Source: Pinus tabuliformis
Taxonomy: Eukaryota; Streptophyta; Pinopsida; Pinales; Pinaceae
DNA: 64,000 nucleotides
Direction of reading: 5' to 3'
Assembly (NCBI GenBank): GCA_031772625.1
Contig: CM062814.1
Location: 363,231,750-363,295,749, forward strand
Made by a program: the position numbers and the translations under genes. The notes beneath the pieces are model-generated. The model did not search any database. It saw nothing but the letters and a program-made list of their open reading frames with translations, and was not told the DNA's origin. Every line of letters starts with the position of its first letter. Position 1 is the stretch's first letter. Shown here piece by piece: positions 44,105 through 56,849 of the stretch.

Positions 44105-44119
44105 CACACATATACATAT

Positions 44120-44170
<51 letters not shown>

Positions 44171-44177
44171 TATATAT
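43919..44177. repeat. Palindromic compound microsatellite in array unit 3
   Basis: (TG)12, then TATATG-type hexamers, then (TA) core near 44019-44079, then CATATA-type hexamers, then (CA)n. The right half is close to the reverse complement of the left half over about 120 bp per arm. The open frames across it are simple dipeptide repeats and are not genes. Confidence 0.95.
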
Positions 44178-44335
44178 CATGTGATAGTATATCATTGTAA
44201 AAACATTGTTCATCTTCCATGTGGCAGTGACTTAGTGGCCTAGGTGGCAATAGTCAGCTCAAAGGCTAACTGGGGTTGGCTCTATCCATTAGGATGTGTA
44301 GTTCGTTATTTTTGGGCCCGAACCCTGACCCCTAA

Positions 44336-47300
44336 TGCTCTGTTGTTGTGATCATATTGAGTAATCTTCCTCTTGGCACGTCACTCCTTGTTCCATTGCA
44401 TAGTGAAATGCGATGCCTAAGCGTCCAATCCAAATTTTCCGCAGGTGGGTTAGCATTAGGCTCAATGGATAAGGGTTATGTAATTAGAGCTATAAGGTTT
44501 CATACTCATCTAGCTTCTCTTCAATGCGAATGTGTGCAATATCTTACCATGGTCTTATTAAGGATGTCTTGGAAATTTATGACGAGTTCAATGGATCTTA
44601 GATCTAGTGGATTTTATCACTTCTTTCTCCATTCTTGTGTACTCTACCCATCTAGAGTGGATTTAGCAATGACATGGCTACATTGGTTTTGTAACCAGTT
44701 GTACCTATGTCACCATCCTTCTAATGTCACAACAGCTCACCAAAGTCTTCAGTAGTGCTATCCCTCCCAAGCTTACTACAAGGCTACTCTTTCTGAGTCC
44801 ACCAGGTTCTCTGGAATACAAAAAAGGACACAGGAAGATTGGCATTCAACACACATATGGGGAAGTTCTCCAGAACGTTCAAAAATCAACATTAGTTGTA
44901 TGGACAAGGGTTCACTGGGTGAGCTATTGGTCTATAAACACTTTCCACTTGGGGACAAGGGATTCCACGTAGGCTGCACCTAGCCAAGAATTTGATGCCT
45001 ATTGAAGGGCCTCCAACTCTCTCGCCAATAACAAGGATGTGCTACACATTCATCATGGTGTATGAATTCATCTACCCATCAAGTCAGCCTTGAGGTACTA
45101 TGCAAGGTAAGGCTTATGGCCTGAGGAAGTTTAACAACAATTCAATGCAAGTCAATTCCTCCCATGAGGTTGTGCCCTACCGAGGAGAGTACATTACAAC
45201 ACACGTTACACAGACCTCATGTGGAGATAAAATATGAAAGATAAGAGATAAGAATATTCTCAACATTCGTAATGGACATTCACATTCTGTAACACGAGAT
45301 TGTGGCACTCATCATCTCACAAATTGGATTGACGGACTCTCCTCGACGTAACCTATTAATTGCAATAAAATAAGTCCTTTGTTAAATATTATCATAGTTA
45401 GTCCATGTCTTGGGGGACTTTGTGAATGCTTTCGCACCTTGCAATTTGTATTATTATTAATTATTTTTTATATTTCTATTTATTTTTGAAAATAAATCAG
45501 TTGTTTTATATGCTAGTTTGTAAATTTTTCATAGATAATAAAATTTCCAAAACCATTAATTAACATTACTTAAACAAATAAGTTTATTTTTTTATTATAA
45601 ATTACATATAAATTAATTATGATTTCAATGAGTAAGGATTTCAAAATCTACAATGATTAGGATTTTCCCACTTAATGTTGCAAATAGAGGAAATATTGCA
45701 TTAATTACACACTCCATATTCTTGAGCAAGACATTATTAATTTTTCGTACAAAATCCCAAGGAAATTAAATATAGTAGCACCTTTCTTCCAATGGTGCTT
45801 TAATATTTTCATTTATTTTATTTAGAGTTTCCATGTAGTGAAAACATAATTGTTTGAGCCAAATCAATGGCTTAATTTGGGGATAGTGTCAGTCTCATAG
45901 TAATAAACAAACAATTATGCCACAGGAAGAATTCCCCAAAACAAGTTGGGGGTAAAGACTTCTCTTCTTTCACCAAATTGTTTCATTGCCCACTCTTGAA
46001 TCTGGATTATGCAGTGCAATAGGTTCATATGTTCATTTATTTTGTTTGACTAGTAATTTTTTATTGAAAACTACCCACAAAAATTCATGATAATATAATT
46101 ATAATAATAATACCAAATATCATTTCTTTTAAAATATGGAATGTACTGCAATGTTGAAAAAAAATTATGCAATATTATGCATTTAATGAAATTACCCACA
46201 TATTTAACACTGGATAAAATTCGTGTGCAACTTTTCAAAACTTTCTGCAATTGAATCTGTACCAGGGAAAGACAATGTTAATAAAGTATGTGACTCTCCT
46301 AGCTTGTTTTTTTCAAACTGCAACAAATTTATTTGTTAATAATCGATAGTATATTTGTTCTTAAGGCTTATCTAAAGAGATGAGAAATTTGAAAAAAATA
46401 AATCCAAAATTAGAGACACATATCACGAGCGTGCACCCTTTACAACTCAGGTAATTCCATAGGGCCAATACTTGTGGGTTCCAAGGGAAACAACTCAGAA
46501 ATTGGGGTTGACTGGTGTGAGATTTCGCTTAACGCACCTCAATCATTGTTGAGCCCAACTTTAATCAACCCCGACTATGGTTCCCACTGGAACAGGTCAA
46601 GAAGTCGAGAATCAAGCCTCCTTTTGACTTTTTATTTTTTATCCACACATCTACTATTGTTGACTAACTACTAACCCCACAACATAAGGCCGGGAGGTCA
46701 ACTTTCTGTTGGCTAAAATTTAAACAAAATTTTTTAAAGTAAACATTAGAAAATAAAAAGAATTTATTTTTCTTTAATTTCTTAATTATATTTATTTACG
46801 TTTTGATTGTTTCATATCATTTTTTGTCTTATTTTACAATAATATTTGTGTTGCTAGATCATCTATTTGGAGGGGTTTTGAGTTACTACAATGTATGGTG
46901 ATGAGGGTGGATCATTGTTAGATTGTTCATTTATAGTAGTGTTGAATTAATAAAACACATGATAAGGACCTCATGTTATCATCTTTATTATTTTGTAGAT
47001 GGCTTAGGACATATGAGCACAATTTTTTTTAATATTTTATGAAGCTTTACAAAAATTTCTATGTAGTTCCACTACTTGTGCACAACAAGGTTGGGAGTTG
47101 GGGTTATCTCACTTTGCATGTTGTTAAATGAAAACACGGTCCAACCCCTGACTAATCAGGGTCGGGCACCTCCCACTGGAATAGGTCGGGAGGCCAGGCT
47201 CGACATAGCATACGGAGTCAAGCCTTCTTCTCCCTATTTTTTTTTCCATGCACCTCGAAGTGTTGAATAACTATTGGGCCCATAGCATGAGGTCAGGAGG

Positions 47301-48479
47301 TTATGTCTTTTTTCACCTTGTAGCCCTTATTGTTACTTGACTTTGCTTCAATACTAGCTATGAGGTTAGTTTAGCGGTCCTTTTACATTGCAAGGATTGG
47401 CCACTCACTTCCCCTTTATTAACCTCGTTAAATATATCAATGCTCTTTTTGTAGTAGTGGTATGAGAAGTTGGACATATGATTATTTCTAAAAGCTTTTC
47501 ATATCCCGAGCTCTGACATCTTAATTCCTCTGACCCTCCACCCTAGACTTTTCCTTGACTCGGTTTTGTGTTCGCATTGGAACTCATAAAGGTATTTAAT
47601 TTTTTTGAAGCACCTCTGATTATTCGACTACCCAACTTCTAGGACCTTTGTCTAATAATAAAATAATATTTTTTCTTGACTTGAGCTCCTTTCATTATTC
47701 TTAATTTTTCTTGTTTATTTCTAATACAATGAGTCATATATTTAGTTTAGTTATAAGTTTTAAATATAGGTTTTCCCAACTGCGATGTTGATCTTGCTCA
47801 TTTTTCGAAAAATGATTGAGAGGTATTTTCACATTAATTTGAAATTCATTGCATGTCATGTGAATTAAACAACTCGATGTCCAAGATTTTTGAAACGATG
47901 TGTTTGTGTTTAAACCTCCTACGTCAACTATTATCTAAAAGCACAACTCAAAAACCTGAACTTCAACTTGAATTGTAGCAGTTTGCTCTATAACCTGTAA
48001 CTTTCGATAAGTGGTGATATTTCAAAAGGATTCCTTTTATTCATTTAGACTGGTCTTCATAAAAAAATATTAATTATTATTTCTATTTCCCATAAAGCCC
48101 ACAAAATGGGGAAAAGGAACAAATCATCTACTTGAAAGTAAGGAGTTCAACAAATTTAAGAAAAACTAAAAGAGGTAGAAGACAAAGAACCAAGAAGATA
48201 TTATATGAACTCTGCTTTGATTTCCAACACTACAATCAAAATCCAAGACACAGGTACAATGAAATGGGAGTAAATTTATATTTTATTTGAGAATATGAAG
48301 TGGCTAAAGTCAGAAATTTCTAGTAAGGAGAAATATGCACCATACGAGAAGATTAGAAGGATAGAATTGCACATCGTTGTTGCTAGGGCTAAAATATTTC
48401 CTTATTCTGACATGATATAATGGATTTTGATTCATATTAACATTCATACATATTTACAATTACAAATTCCAATAGAAAT
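44336..48479. other. Intergenic DNA, no gene recognised
   Basis: Both strands give only short, unrelated reading frames. Two stretches, 46480-46710 and 47130-47310, resemble each other (CCCACTGGAAYAGGTC and CATAAGGCCGGGAGGTCA / CATGAGGTCAGGAGGTTA words), probably two members of one degraded repeat family that is also vaguely like the array at 43206-44335. The rest is AT-rich. Confidence 0.5.
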
Positions 48480-49217
48480 GTGATGGCATACTCAAGGTCA
48501 GAAACCCTTTCAACAATTTATAATCTCAAATCTCCTAACCCCTTCTTTACTTCTAAGTTTCTTGATAATTTCAACAACACAGTTTTTAAACAAAGTGGAA
48601 AGAAATATGATAAATTGATTGAAGATTGGCCACAGGAAGAGAAAGAGGGCTTCAAAATCAAATCAACTAAGTATTTCCCTTTTTTTATTTTGAAAAGGAA
48701 TTTTAGGTTTATCATCAAAATGTGGTCAATATTATATGGGGAAAACGACTTGGAGCATTGCAAAACTCAGTGGTTGTTGTAGATTCATAGTATCCACCGT
48801 GACTCAAAACATTTCAATTGGGCTAACATTCTGTCTCAAAAAATGACATATGCTTTTAAGTTGGAAGTTTCATGCCCTTTGGGCTATGAACACATATTTT
48901 TTATGTCTGCTTATCTCATGGAAATTGTCATTTCCTCTGCCCCTTTTTCGATCATGAAGCACAATTATCCCATTGATGATTAGCCACCCATTCAAAATGA
49001 TGCTTCAATGTTATGGCAAAGTAATTATAAATTTCATTTTTATGACATTTGAAATTATGTAATGATCCCTCTACATGAATTCATCTTTGTCAATGCTTCT
49101 CCAAGTATTAGCCAAGAGCTTAAAAAGTCACTTGATCTAATATGAGATGGGTTCATTGAAGAGTTATTTTCCTATATCAAAATAAATGGGAATAATTTTG
49201 GTCCACATGTATTGTGA
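48480..49217 (+). pseudogene. Decayed single-frame ORF of unknown family
   Basis: One reading frame stays protein-like for 246 codons with only four internal stops before the terminal TGA: TAG at 48780, TAG at 48981, TGA at 49050 and TGA at 49143. Each fits a CAG, TGG or CGA codon changed by C-to-T or G-to-A. Visible segments are SETLSTIYNLKSPNPFF, HRDSKHFNWANILSQKMTYA, GYEHIFFMSAYLMEIVISS and EFIFVNASPSISQELKKSLD. I do not recognise the domain with confidence; the layout vaguely recalls a repeat-encoded ORF of large plant genomes. No introns or flanking LTRs are seen. Confidence 0.4.
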
Positions 49218-49835
49218 AGGTAGCTTCTTTAAAGAATTGATATTAGAAAGTAGAAAATCAAACAACATTAAATGGTCAAGCACAAAATATGAGTAAACTA
49301 CAGAAGAATATTTGGCCAAATTTTCGAATTGTGTTTAGAAGAATAAAATTGAAGGACAAAGGTCACGCATTCAAGGAAGCTAAATAACTTAGCAATATTT
49401 TGTATCACTCATTACCCCATTTTCTTTATGACCCTAGTGGAATAATAAATTATCATTATAAGGTTGTAAGCTATATACAACTTTTACTCATCAAAAGACT
49501 CCTTTTGATGGTGTTTTCATAAACATTGATAGTTTTGATCATGTGATTGGAAGTGGAAAACTAATGAGTATTGATAGGGAAAAACTTTAGGAATTTATAG
49601 AAAACACTTATGAATATTTTCTTAAAAAAAGGTGTAATTCCTTCTATTATAATTGAAGATTTTTTAAATATTTTAAATGTCTGAAAGATAAATTTTCTCA
49701 GTTTCTTTTAGAACCAATGTCTTTTTCTTGTTAGTTTCAAAAAATTCAAATTAAAAATATGCATAATGTTTTTTTTACAGTGCAACAATCAACGATTCCT
49801 GAGGCTAGGAAAGATGTTAATGTTAAATAACAACA

Positions 49836-50093
49836 ATGAAATTATTGAATCTTTTATTGAAGAATATAGGTGTTAAATTAATTGTTCCATCAATTATCCA
49901 ATGGGAAAAGCAATTACAACCTCAACACATTCGTAAACCCACCAAGAAGGACAAGACACTCATGTATTCTTCATTAAACTGCAGAGAAACAAAAGCAATG
50001 GAAATTAAAGTTTGGACCAAGAAATCCATTGAATATTGCATCAAGGTATGGGAGACTAGGTCAGACTTCAATGAAGAATTTGATCTTCCTTGA
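49836..50093 (+). pseudogene. Short ORF, possibly the 3' end of the decayed ORF upstream
   Basis: 85 codons from ATG to TGA, rich in Lys and Leu (IQWEKQLQPQHIRKPTKKDK). It follows the 48480-49217 remnant by about 600 bp of AT-rich DNA and may be its C-terminal part. No recognised domain. Confidence 0.2.
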
Positions 50094-51529
50094 TCCAAAC
50101 TAATAAGGGAGGAAGTCCCATGTTCTCCGAATCAACAACAACAAAAATATTGCACAATAAAAGATCCGAGAGAGATGACTGAAGCCGAAATTTAGATGTA
50201 GCAAAAATTCCAAAAGTTTATGCAATATCCTTTTGAATAGATCAAACTTATTTTAAGAATTGATGTTAATTATAATAAGAGGAAATTTTGTATTTAGAAT
50301 TTAATGTGAATGTGCTGGTTCAACATTGTTCACTTCCATCTAATTTAGTTTTGTACAATTTCTCAGGTTTATACATATTGGGTAAGCTTTATCCAAAAAA
50401 ATTATCTTCATCAACTCACCATTGAATATATGGAATATGAAGCCGAAGAGGAAGTTTGAAAGAGTTTGCCATTATTTTTAGGAAATTATCCTTAGATGAG
50501 GAAATTATTTCATTTTTAGGATCATTTCTCACTAAAAAAAATCTTGAAGATTTTGTAATTATTTGAGTATTTATATGGTCTCTTACATTGATGTAAGAGT
50601 CGATGAGTTGTGGAACCGAAGGCCTCCAATCTATAATCAATTTTTTAGGCTAATCCTTTCTGAAGACAAAATTCAGCATTAAATATGTTTATGAGTTATG
50701 TGTGTGATGTGTTGTCATCATTTTAATTAGTTAATATATGCATGTGGTATTCATTTTCTAACATTATTCATATTCAACTCTCATTGAATCTTGTGATATT
50801 CTATTAACATTTCTTAAGATATATTGTTGTGTATTTTTACTGTCATACAAAGATTATGAATTGTTTGTTGTTTATGTTCTTATTTGGTGGTGAAATATGA
50901 AACCAAAACAATTTCCATTGTACTTTTAGTTTAATGGTTTCTGCAGAAACATCTTGTGTGGCTAGCTAGAACCAGTATCGAGTGATATTCAAACATGCAT
51001 AATATATTCTCTTAAATATTATGTTTGAATGAAACCCTCATCCCACCACCTTCACTATTCTTTGTTCCATCAAATAGATATTATTTCGCATCAACAATAG
51101 TTTGTATATTTTTTGTATATAATTGTAAGTACAAACATATGTCATATATTTTCCCTATTTTTCAATTTAATCTAGATGGAATCATCGCTGCTGAGGAGTG
51201 CGTTAAACAATTTATGTTATCCTCGAAACTCGAAGCAATTTAACATGAAGATCAATTCTTTGTTGTATATGTTGAATGTGTTAAGAGATCCTCTAAAAAT
51301 GTTTGTCAAAATTTGTGAAAATAGGTCTATGGATGGTCTTTTTAATGGTAGATTATTCTAGGTTTGTTGTTAGCTACTCATATTCTTGTATTTACTCTTA
51401 GGAATATAAATCAATGGGTCATTGATAGGAAAATATATGGTTCTATTTTTTCCTTTTTCTTTAGTCAGATATGGAAAAATGCATTTTCATCTTTAGTCAG
51501 ATGTGGAAAAATACATTTTCATTTATTGC
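50094..51529. other. AT-rich intergenic DNA
   Basis: No gene recognised on either strand; only short reading frames without known motifs. Confidence 0.5.
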
Positions 51530-53012
51530 AGAAATTTGACTTCACCATTGTTGATAAGCCAGGTAAGGAAAATGTTGTTGCTGATTTCCTATCTAGACTA
51601 GATTTTCCTGCAGGTGAAGAAGGGATGGTGGATGATCAAATGCCAGATGAACACCTGTTTACTATTTTAGTACTCTCTTCATGGTTTGTTGATATAGAAA
51701 ATTACTTGTTTTCATCACAGTTTCCACCACACCTATCCTCAAAAGAGAAGAGCAAGATTGTGAGGAAAAGCACCCTTTCACTTGCATTGGGGGAAACCTA
51801 TTTAAACTTGGCCCAGATCAGATTTTGAGGCATTGTGTCAGGGAGGAGGAAGTTTTTGACATCCTCCTAACCTATCATGATGGGCCCTGTGGAGGCCACT
51901 TTGCAGAAAAAAGAACCGCCTTCAAAATTCTATAGGTAGGGTACTGTTGGCCCACTCTTCATCAATATGTCAGGAGATACATCAGCCAATGTGACCGATG
52001 TCAAAGGATGCGGAAACTGACTCCAAGGAATGAGATGCCCCTACAACCCCAAGTGACTTTCGAGCCATTTGAGAAGTGGGGCATGGACATTGTGGGTCCT
52101 ATCAACCCTCCTTCGAAACAAAAGTCTTACACCATTGTGTGCATGGACTACCTGACCAAGTGGGCAGAAACAAAGGAAATCAAGGCAACAACAGAAGAAA
52201 ATGTAGTTGAATTCTTGAAGGAAAATATCTTCTACAAGTTTTTCTACCCAAGAGAATTAGTCACAGATCAAGGAAGTCAGCTAACCTCCAACTTGATTGA
52301 AGACTTGCTCGCTCATCACAAGATTAAGCACAAAAATTCCACCCCTTATCATCTGCAAGCAAATGGACAGGTAGAAGTCACTAACAGAGCTTTGGAAGAG
52401 ATTTTGACTAAAGTGGTGAGCAACAACATAAAAGATTGGGTAGATCGCTTGGTTGAGGCCACCTGGGGCTATAACACTACTTAGAAAACTATAATAGGTT
52501 TCACACCCTTTGAGCTGGTCTACGAGAAGAAGGCTTTGTTGTCCATAGAATTTGAATATAACACATTGAGGTTGGCAGCTCAGCTAGACCTAGATCTCAG
52601 CCATGCACAACAGGAAATATTACTACAACTGAATGGATTATATGAACAAAGAATGTAGGCCCTTCTCCACTCAGAGGTAGTCCAACTTCAAAGAAAGATA
52701 TGGCATGACCGACACCTTAAAGAAAAGTAATTTCAGTTAGGAGATTGGGCATTTTTATATGATTCAAGATACAAGGACTTCAAAGGAAAGATGAGGACAA
52801 GATGGCTGGGACCATATACAGTGGAGAAATGCAATGCCAATGGTTCAGTCATTATCAGGACCATCGATGAAGAAGCCATCCCCATGCTCGTCAATGGGCA
52901 TCGATTGAAAATCTATAGGAAGGCCCTTTCTAAGCAAGAGTTCATTGAAACTCTGGGTAAATCATTGTTGGTAGTGGAGCAGGCCCTTGTCTCCACTCCA
53001 CCCACACCTTGA
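51530..53012 (+). pseudogene. Athila-like pol fragment: RNase H end plus integrase
   Basis: A 5'-truncated gypsy fragment. It starts in the RNase H tail (FTIVDKPGKENVVADFLSRL), then the integrase zinc finger (YHDGPCGGHFAEKRTA to CDRCQRM) with a small deletion before QYVRR. The core has DIVGPINPPSKQKSY (first Asp), TDQGSQLTSN (second Asp) and QANGQVEVTNRALE (Glu), and the C-terminus has RWLGPYTVEKCNANGS and NGHRLKIYRKALS. A frameshift lies near 51790. In-frame stops are at about 51933, at 52482 (Trp codon expected), 52656 (Gln) and 52728 (Gln). It is close in sequence to the Athila integrase at 12037-13180 but clearly a different, older copy. Confidence 0.85.
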
Positions 53013-53052
53013 ACACAAAAAAACAATAGAAAAAAGGAATAAAAGATCCTTG

Positions 53053-53116
53053 GGTGAAAACCTCTTAGAGGCACCCAGGGCAGACAGTGAGGATGAAAAC
53101 CTCCTGGAGGCACCCC
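53053..53116. repeat. Small direct repeat downstream of the integrase fragment
   Basis: GRTGAAAACCTCYTRGAGGC followed by ACCC occurs twice, 38 bases apart. Confidence 0.7.
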
Positions 53117-54479
53117 AGCTATCTCAGACTACAAAAAAAAAAATGAAAGAAAGAAGAAAAAAAAATAAACCTAATTTCTGTTGAATAAATTGCAGGTTGC
53201 AGGAAGGTCATTATAGGTTTTAGGAGGATCGCACAAGACAAAGACAAAGGTCATAACCAAGCTGTAGGCATCCCTCACAATCCATTCCTCCATGACCATT
53301 ATCCTTTCCTAATATTTGGTCTCATTCAGGCTAAGATTTCACCTTCTACAGGAAATTTTGTATCTTCTACAGGAGGATCCTGTAGAACCTACAGAAAAGC
53401 AAAATCAATCTCAAAAGGCAACCCAAAGGTTGGGAATCTGTCTATGAGGTCTATAAAACTCCCTTCCTCCATCCATCGCCATATGTCGCCCTTTTTCCAT
53501 CTTTGTACACCTCCAATTCACTCATTTTTATGTCCCTGCATAGTCACACACAGAAATCTTGTATCCTTCATGCTGCCAGCAAATTTTTAATGACAAATCA
53601 AAGCAGCAATTTTTCACTCACCATACCTGATACCCTCCATCTAGACTCCTTATCAGCCAAGACCCTCATTAGCAGTTGTAGCCCTGCTCATTCTAGCTTG
53701 CATTCCAGGAGGAGAAGTAGCTATAGGACATCCTACAAGATTCATGTAGCAACTGATCCCTCTGAAAGACATACTCCAGAGACAAGGACAACAAAGTATG
53801 GAATATGAAACATGCATGGAGCTCTACTTGAACGTGTGAACATCAGCAATAGCTTGAGGCCAAGCATGCAGTGCGCAAGCAGCAACAACAAATGAAGAAA
53901 TGGGTTCCAAAATCTGAAATCTACATAACACGGCCGCGACTATGCAGGTAAGTGCCTAAACTCATTCTTCAATTACATAAATCATATTTCAAGGCTGCGT
54001 GACTATGGGAATGGTTCGGATTGAGTGGAATTGCTAGCCAGTCAACTGGCCACCCTCAGCCAGTTACACATCCTTGTGGAATCCAAATGAGCCCCGTTAA
54101 ACTCAAAACTACTGATTAGATGTGCAACCAGCACATGTGGAATTTCCATTTAGGAAGAAATTTTTGGGACTGGTAGTGGTGGCAGTGGATAACGGGAGAA
54201 AGGGAGGTGATGGCGGTCAAACGGCATGCAGAAACATTATGGATGTTGTCGAGCTGTAAAAAGGGTCTCTTTCACCTCTAATTACCTCAAATTAATTTGT
54301 CAATCTAGGAATGTTTTGTTATTTTGAAGAGTGTCTCAGTCTGAGGCTATCATTTTCCAAAGTAATGCTAGTAGTATAGTGCTAAAAAATACAAGAGTAA
54401 ATGGATTCTTGTTTACAGCAAACTACTTTTAAAGACAAAACCATGCATTCAGAAAACTAAGAAATTTATCAGTCAAGGG
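53117..54479. other. Probable 3' non-coding remainder of the Athila-like fragment
   Basis: No supported gene. A 101-codon open frame at 53503-53808 is rich in Ser and His and has no recognised motif. I see no matching LTR for the fragment. Confidence 0.35.
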
Positions 54480-54631
54480 TTCAGTAGGAGTAACTCATCC
54501 CTTTGTAAACTAATGGGCCAATGGAAATCATGGAATAGATCATTGATCTGGGGGCCAGACAGTAAATGTCAATGCCCACTACAGTCTTAGATCGTTCTTC
54601 ACACCAAAGTAACAATAACGCGAATGACAGG

Positions 54632-54718
54632 AAATGGAACGACAGATAAGAAATGGAACAACAAATAAGAAATGGAACAACAAACCTGAAATGGAATAAC
54701 AAACAGGAAACTGTAACA
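54632..54718. repeat. About 21-bp tandem repeat, four units
   Basis: GAAATGGAACRACARATAA-type units repeated four times (the last with GGAATAACAAACAG), within the candidate U5 of element G. Confidence 0.8.
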
Positions 54719-55522
54719 GCAATTGATTCTAATAAGTGGCAATACCCTAGTCTACAGGATCAAATGCAACAATCGTGTCCTACAGAAATCAAATGGCAAC
54801 CCTCTACCTTTAAGGTTGAATCGAACAACACACAGAAATGGAACAACACTGATTAATAATGGACTATAAAACAGCGCTTGAAAGCCACTCATACATGCAC
54901 ACGACACAACTTAATAGTAATCTGATTTTGGTAATCCGATTGTCAATCTCAGTTATAGAGAATACGACTGTATTTAAGAATGGAACAACAACGTCTATAG
55001 ATTCAACAATCATAAGGAAAAATAATCCCTAAGATGAGTTCAGTAATACCAATGAATAAGTGTACACACAGATACTCTGTAATTGAACAACAACAATATT
55101 CTGTAAAGACTGGCAATATTATATTAGCACTTAAAGGAACAGTAATACGTTGCAAAGTTAATATAATGGTTCTATCTTCAGAAATGATATTACTCAATAA
55201 ATCAAACATAACAGAGCTGTGATGTAGAATAAAAGAACATATCAGATTACCAAATAACGCTGATGAGAAAACCACGCATAAACCAAAAGTAATAGTATAG
55301 GAGAAAGTGTTCCTCCAGGGCCAGGCCCTTAGCCTCCAGGGGTACACCGCTTGAAGTTATTCCAGAATCAAAGATGAAATAGAAACCGAGTTTGTATTAA
55401 TGCATAAGACAAAATTATAGTGGATCACCTCTCAATCGAGAGTCGATGATCATAGTCTCAACTTTAAGAGAAATTACATAAAAACATAACAGACTATATC
55501 CCCCAGGCTAACAATGCTGCCC

Positions 55523-55530
55523 CTTTTATA
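55523..55530 (-). promoter_or_regulatory. TATA box in candidate LTR of element G
   Basis: Minus strand TATAAAAG within CATTATAAAAGGGGC. Confidence 0.45.
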
Positions 55531-55573
55531 ATGGCGAAGGCGGAGTTGTATAGGTACAAAAATAGTTAAAGCA

Positions 55574-55610
55574 GTGATCCCTCAGGATCAAAGCATCCTG
55601 AGGGATTCAC
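55574..55610. repeat. Hairpin upstream of the element G TATA box
   Basis: GTGA-TCCCTCAGGAT, loop CAAAGC, ATCCTGAGGGATTCAC. The stem pairs over 15 bases with one bulge. It lies about 44 bases upstream of the TATA box on the minus strand. Confidence 0.7.
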
Positions 55611-56189
55611 CGAACCGTTGGCTCTCAATTATCTCTTTACCTTCTTGTCCCGAGCCAATATCTCCATTTCCTTTCCAAGGCTGATACACTTTGATTTGGT
55701 TTGCCTTGTTTGCATATGGTTCCCCGTCAAAGGGACAACGGTTAACCTGGCATTCTCCTTTCCTTTGGAACGATAGTATTTCGTTTTTCCTTCTTCCTGC
55801 ATAAGAAAATGACAATTGTCAGTGTTTTCATTTTGCACATTAATCTTACAGGTTTTATTACAATTCCTTATCATCTACCTAGTTCATGATGCAATAGGTT
55901 TGTAAGTTTGAACGAAAAGATGCCAAAATGATCACCAAAAACATACCTTCTTTAGTACTCCACACACCCCCCTGGTTACCATTTTTCATGCCCTCATGGA
56001 AACATTGTAGTTGACATGTAAGGCAATGAGAGAGTAGGCTGGAGATTGAATTTCATGTGGAGGTCTACAGCCATGATGCATAACTAGGTGTTCAAAAGAA
56101 TGGCTTGTTTGACCCTCAGGCATCTCGTACAGGGCTTGGTATCCAGGTGTAGGGTGCCAAATAATTGGACTCCGGAACCTATATCCTAA

Positions 56190-56849
56190 CTAGGATGGCC
56201 CTTCCCTCAAAATGGTTTCGGCATAGAGGTGCAAGTGGTTGTCGGCTAACTTAAAATTTTCATAATTAAATGGTTGCCTGAGTTGGATATTCGGATTAGA
56301 GATCTGGTATCGAAATTTAGCCGCATTAATGGCAAGGTCTTTAATAGTGAAAAAGTATTTTATTCCCTGCCGATTGATTGTTGTATGAATGGGTCCTAAT
56401 TCTTCAATTATGCCTGGAGTCCCCATGAGGTTCCTATATTCCCTCCACAACTGTACTGGATCCCTAGGCTTAGCTCTTACCTAGAGGTCTAATCCATTTT
56501 CTTGTCTTTGGAAAGCATTATAGGCTTTAAGAAATTTAATTTGATTAACCCCAAACGAAATAAATGTATGTAATTGGATATCCCCAACAAAAGGGCTGAG
56601 GTTCTGCTCGGTCTCCTGGTTTAACATAAGATTATGCAAATAAAACTCACACAGTAATATTTGAACCTTTACCCAGTAGTGCTTACAACAGTTTACAAAA
56701 TCATCGATGGTATTAATTTGTATAGGGGCGCCTACTTTAACAGGCTTTATTTTCAATTGCAAATATCGTTCCATTAAAAACAAGGCATAATTCTTAGCAG
56801 GGGCTCTACATGCTAGGACGTCATTGTACAAAGAGCATAAGGTATCCAT
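56190..56849 (-). pseudogene. Decayed ORF in the 3' internal region of element G, part 2
   Basis: Two open pieces, 56849-56481 (starting MDTLCSLYNDVLACR, with KNYALFLMERYLQLKI) and 56450-56190 (with INRQGIKYFFTIKDLAINAA). They follow the ORF3-like piece on the same strand and could be parts of the same extra ORF. Stops and frameshifts separate them. No domain recognised with confidence. Confidence 0.3.

Larger units (their letters stand above)
43206..44335. repeat. Three-unit tandem array, each unit with a microsatellite
   Basis: Units start at 43206, 43453 and 43794, with the start of a fourth at 44316. Each opens GGGCCCAACCCCNRACC, continues GGTACATCAACTTGCTTGAC and TTTAAAATATTAATATACAA, then a TA/TG-rich repeat, then CACATG-GTAGTATAGCATTG and GTGGCCCAGGTGGCAATAGT. 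Without the microsatellites the units are about 240-280 bp. A coding role is unlikely. Confidence 0.85.
54480..55966 (-). repeat. Candidate 3' LTR of element G
   Basis: On the minus strand it opens TGTGTGGAGTAC right after GGTAACCAGGGGGG, a good polypurine tract. A TATA box (TATAAAAG, 55530-55523) lies about 440 bases in, after a hairpin (55610-55574). It is followed by a CATTAATACAAACTCGG stretch typical of an R/U5 region. The inner end is not defined because no partner LTR is in the window. Confidence 0.4.

Noticed and set aside
43823..44250. Several open reading frames on both strands (60 to 137 codons) over the TG/TA/CA region
   Set aside because: They are simple dipeptide repeats produced by the microsatellite; no start context or conserved domain.
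44348..44972. 135- and 82-codon frames downstream of the tandem array
   Set aside because: No motif, no conserved partner and no codon pattern that would support a gene.
55003..55347. 114-codon minus-strand frame with hydrophobic stretches
   Set aside because: It lies in the candidate LTR of element G and shows no known domain; hydrophobicity comes from T-rich sequence.
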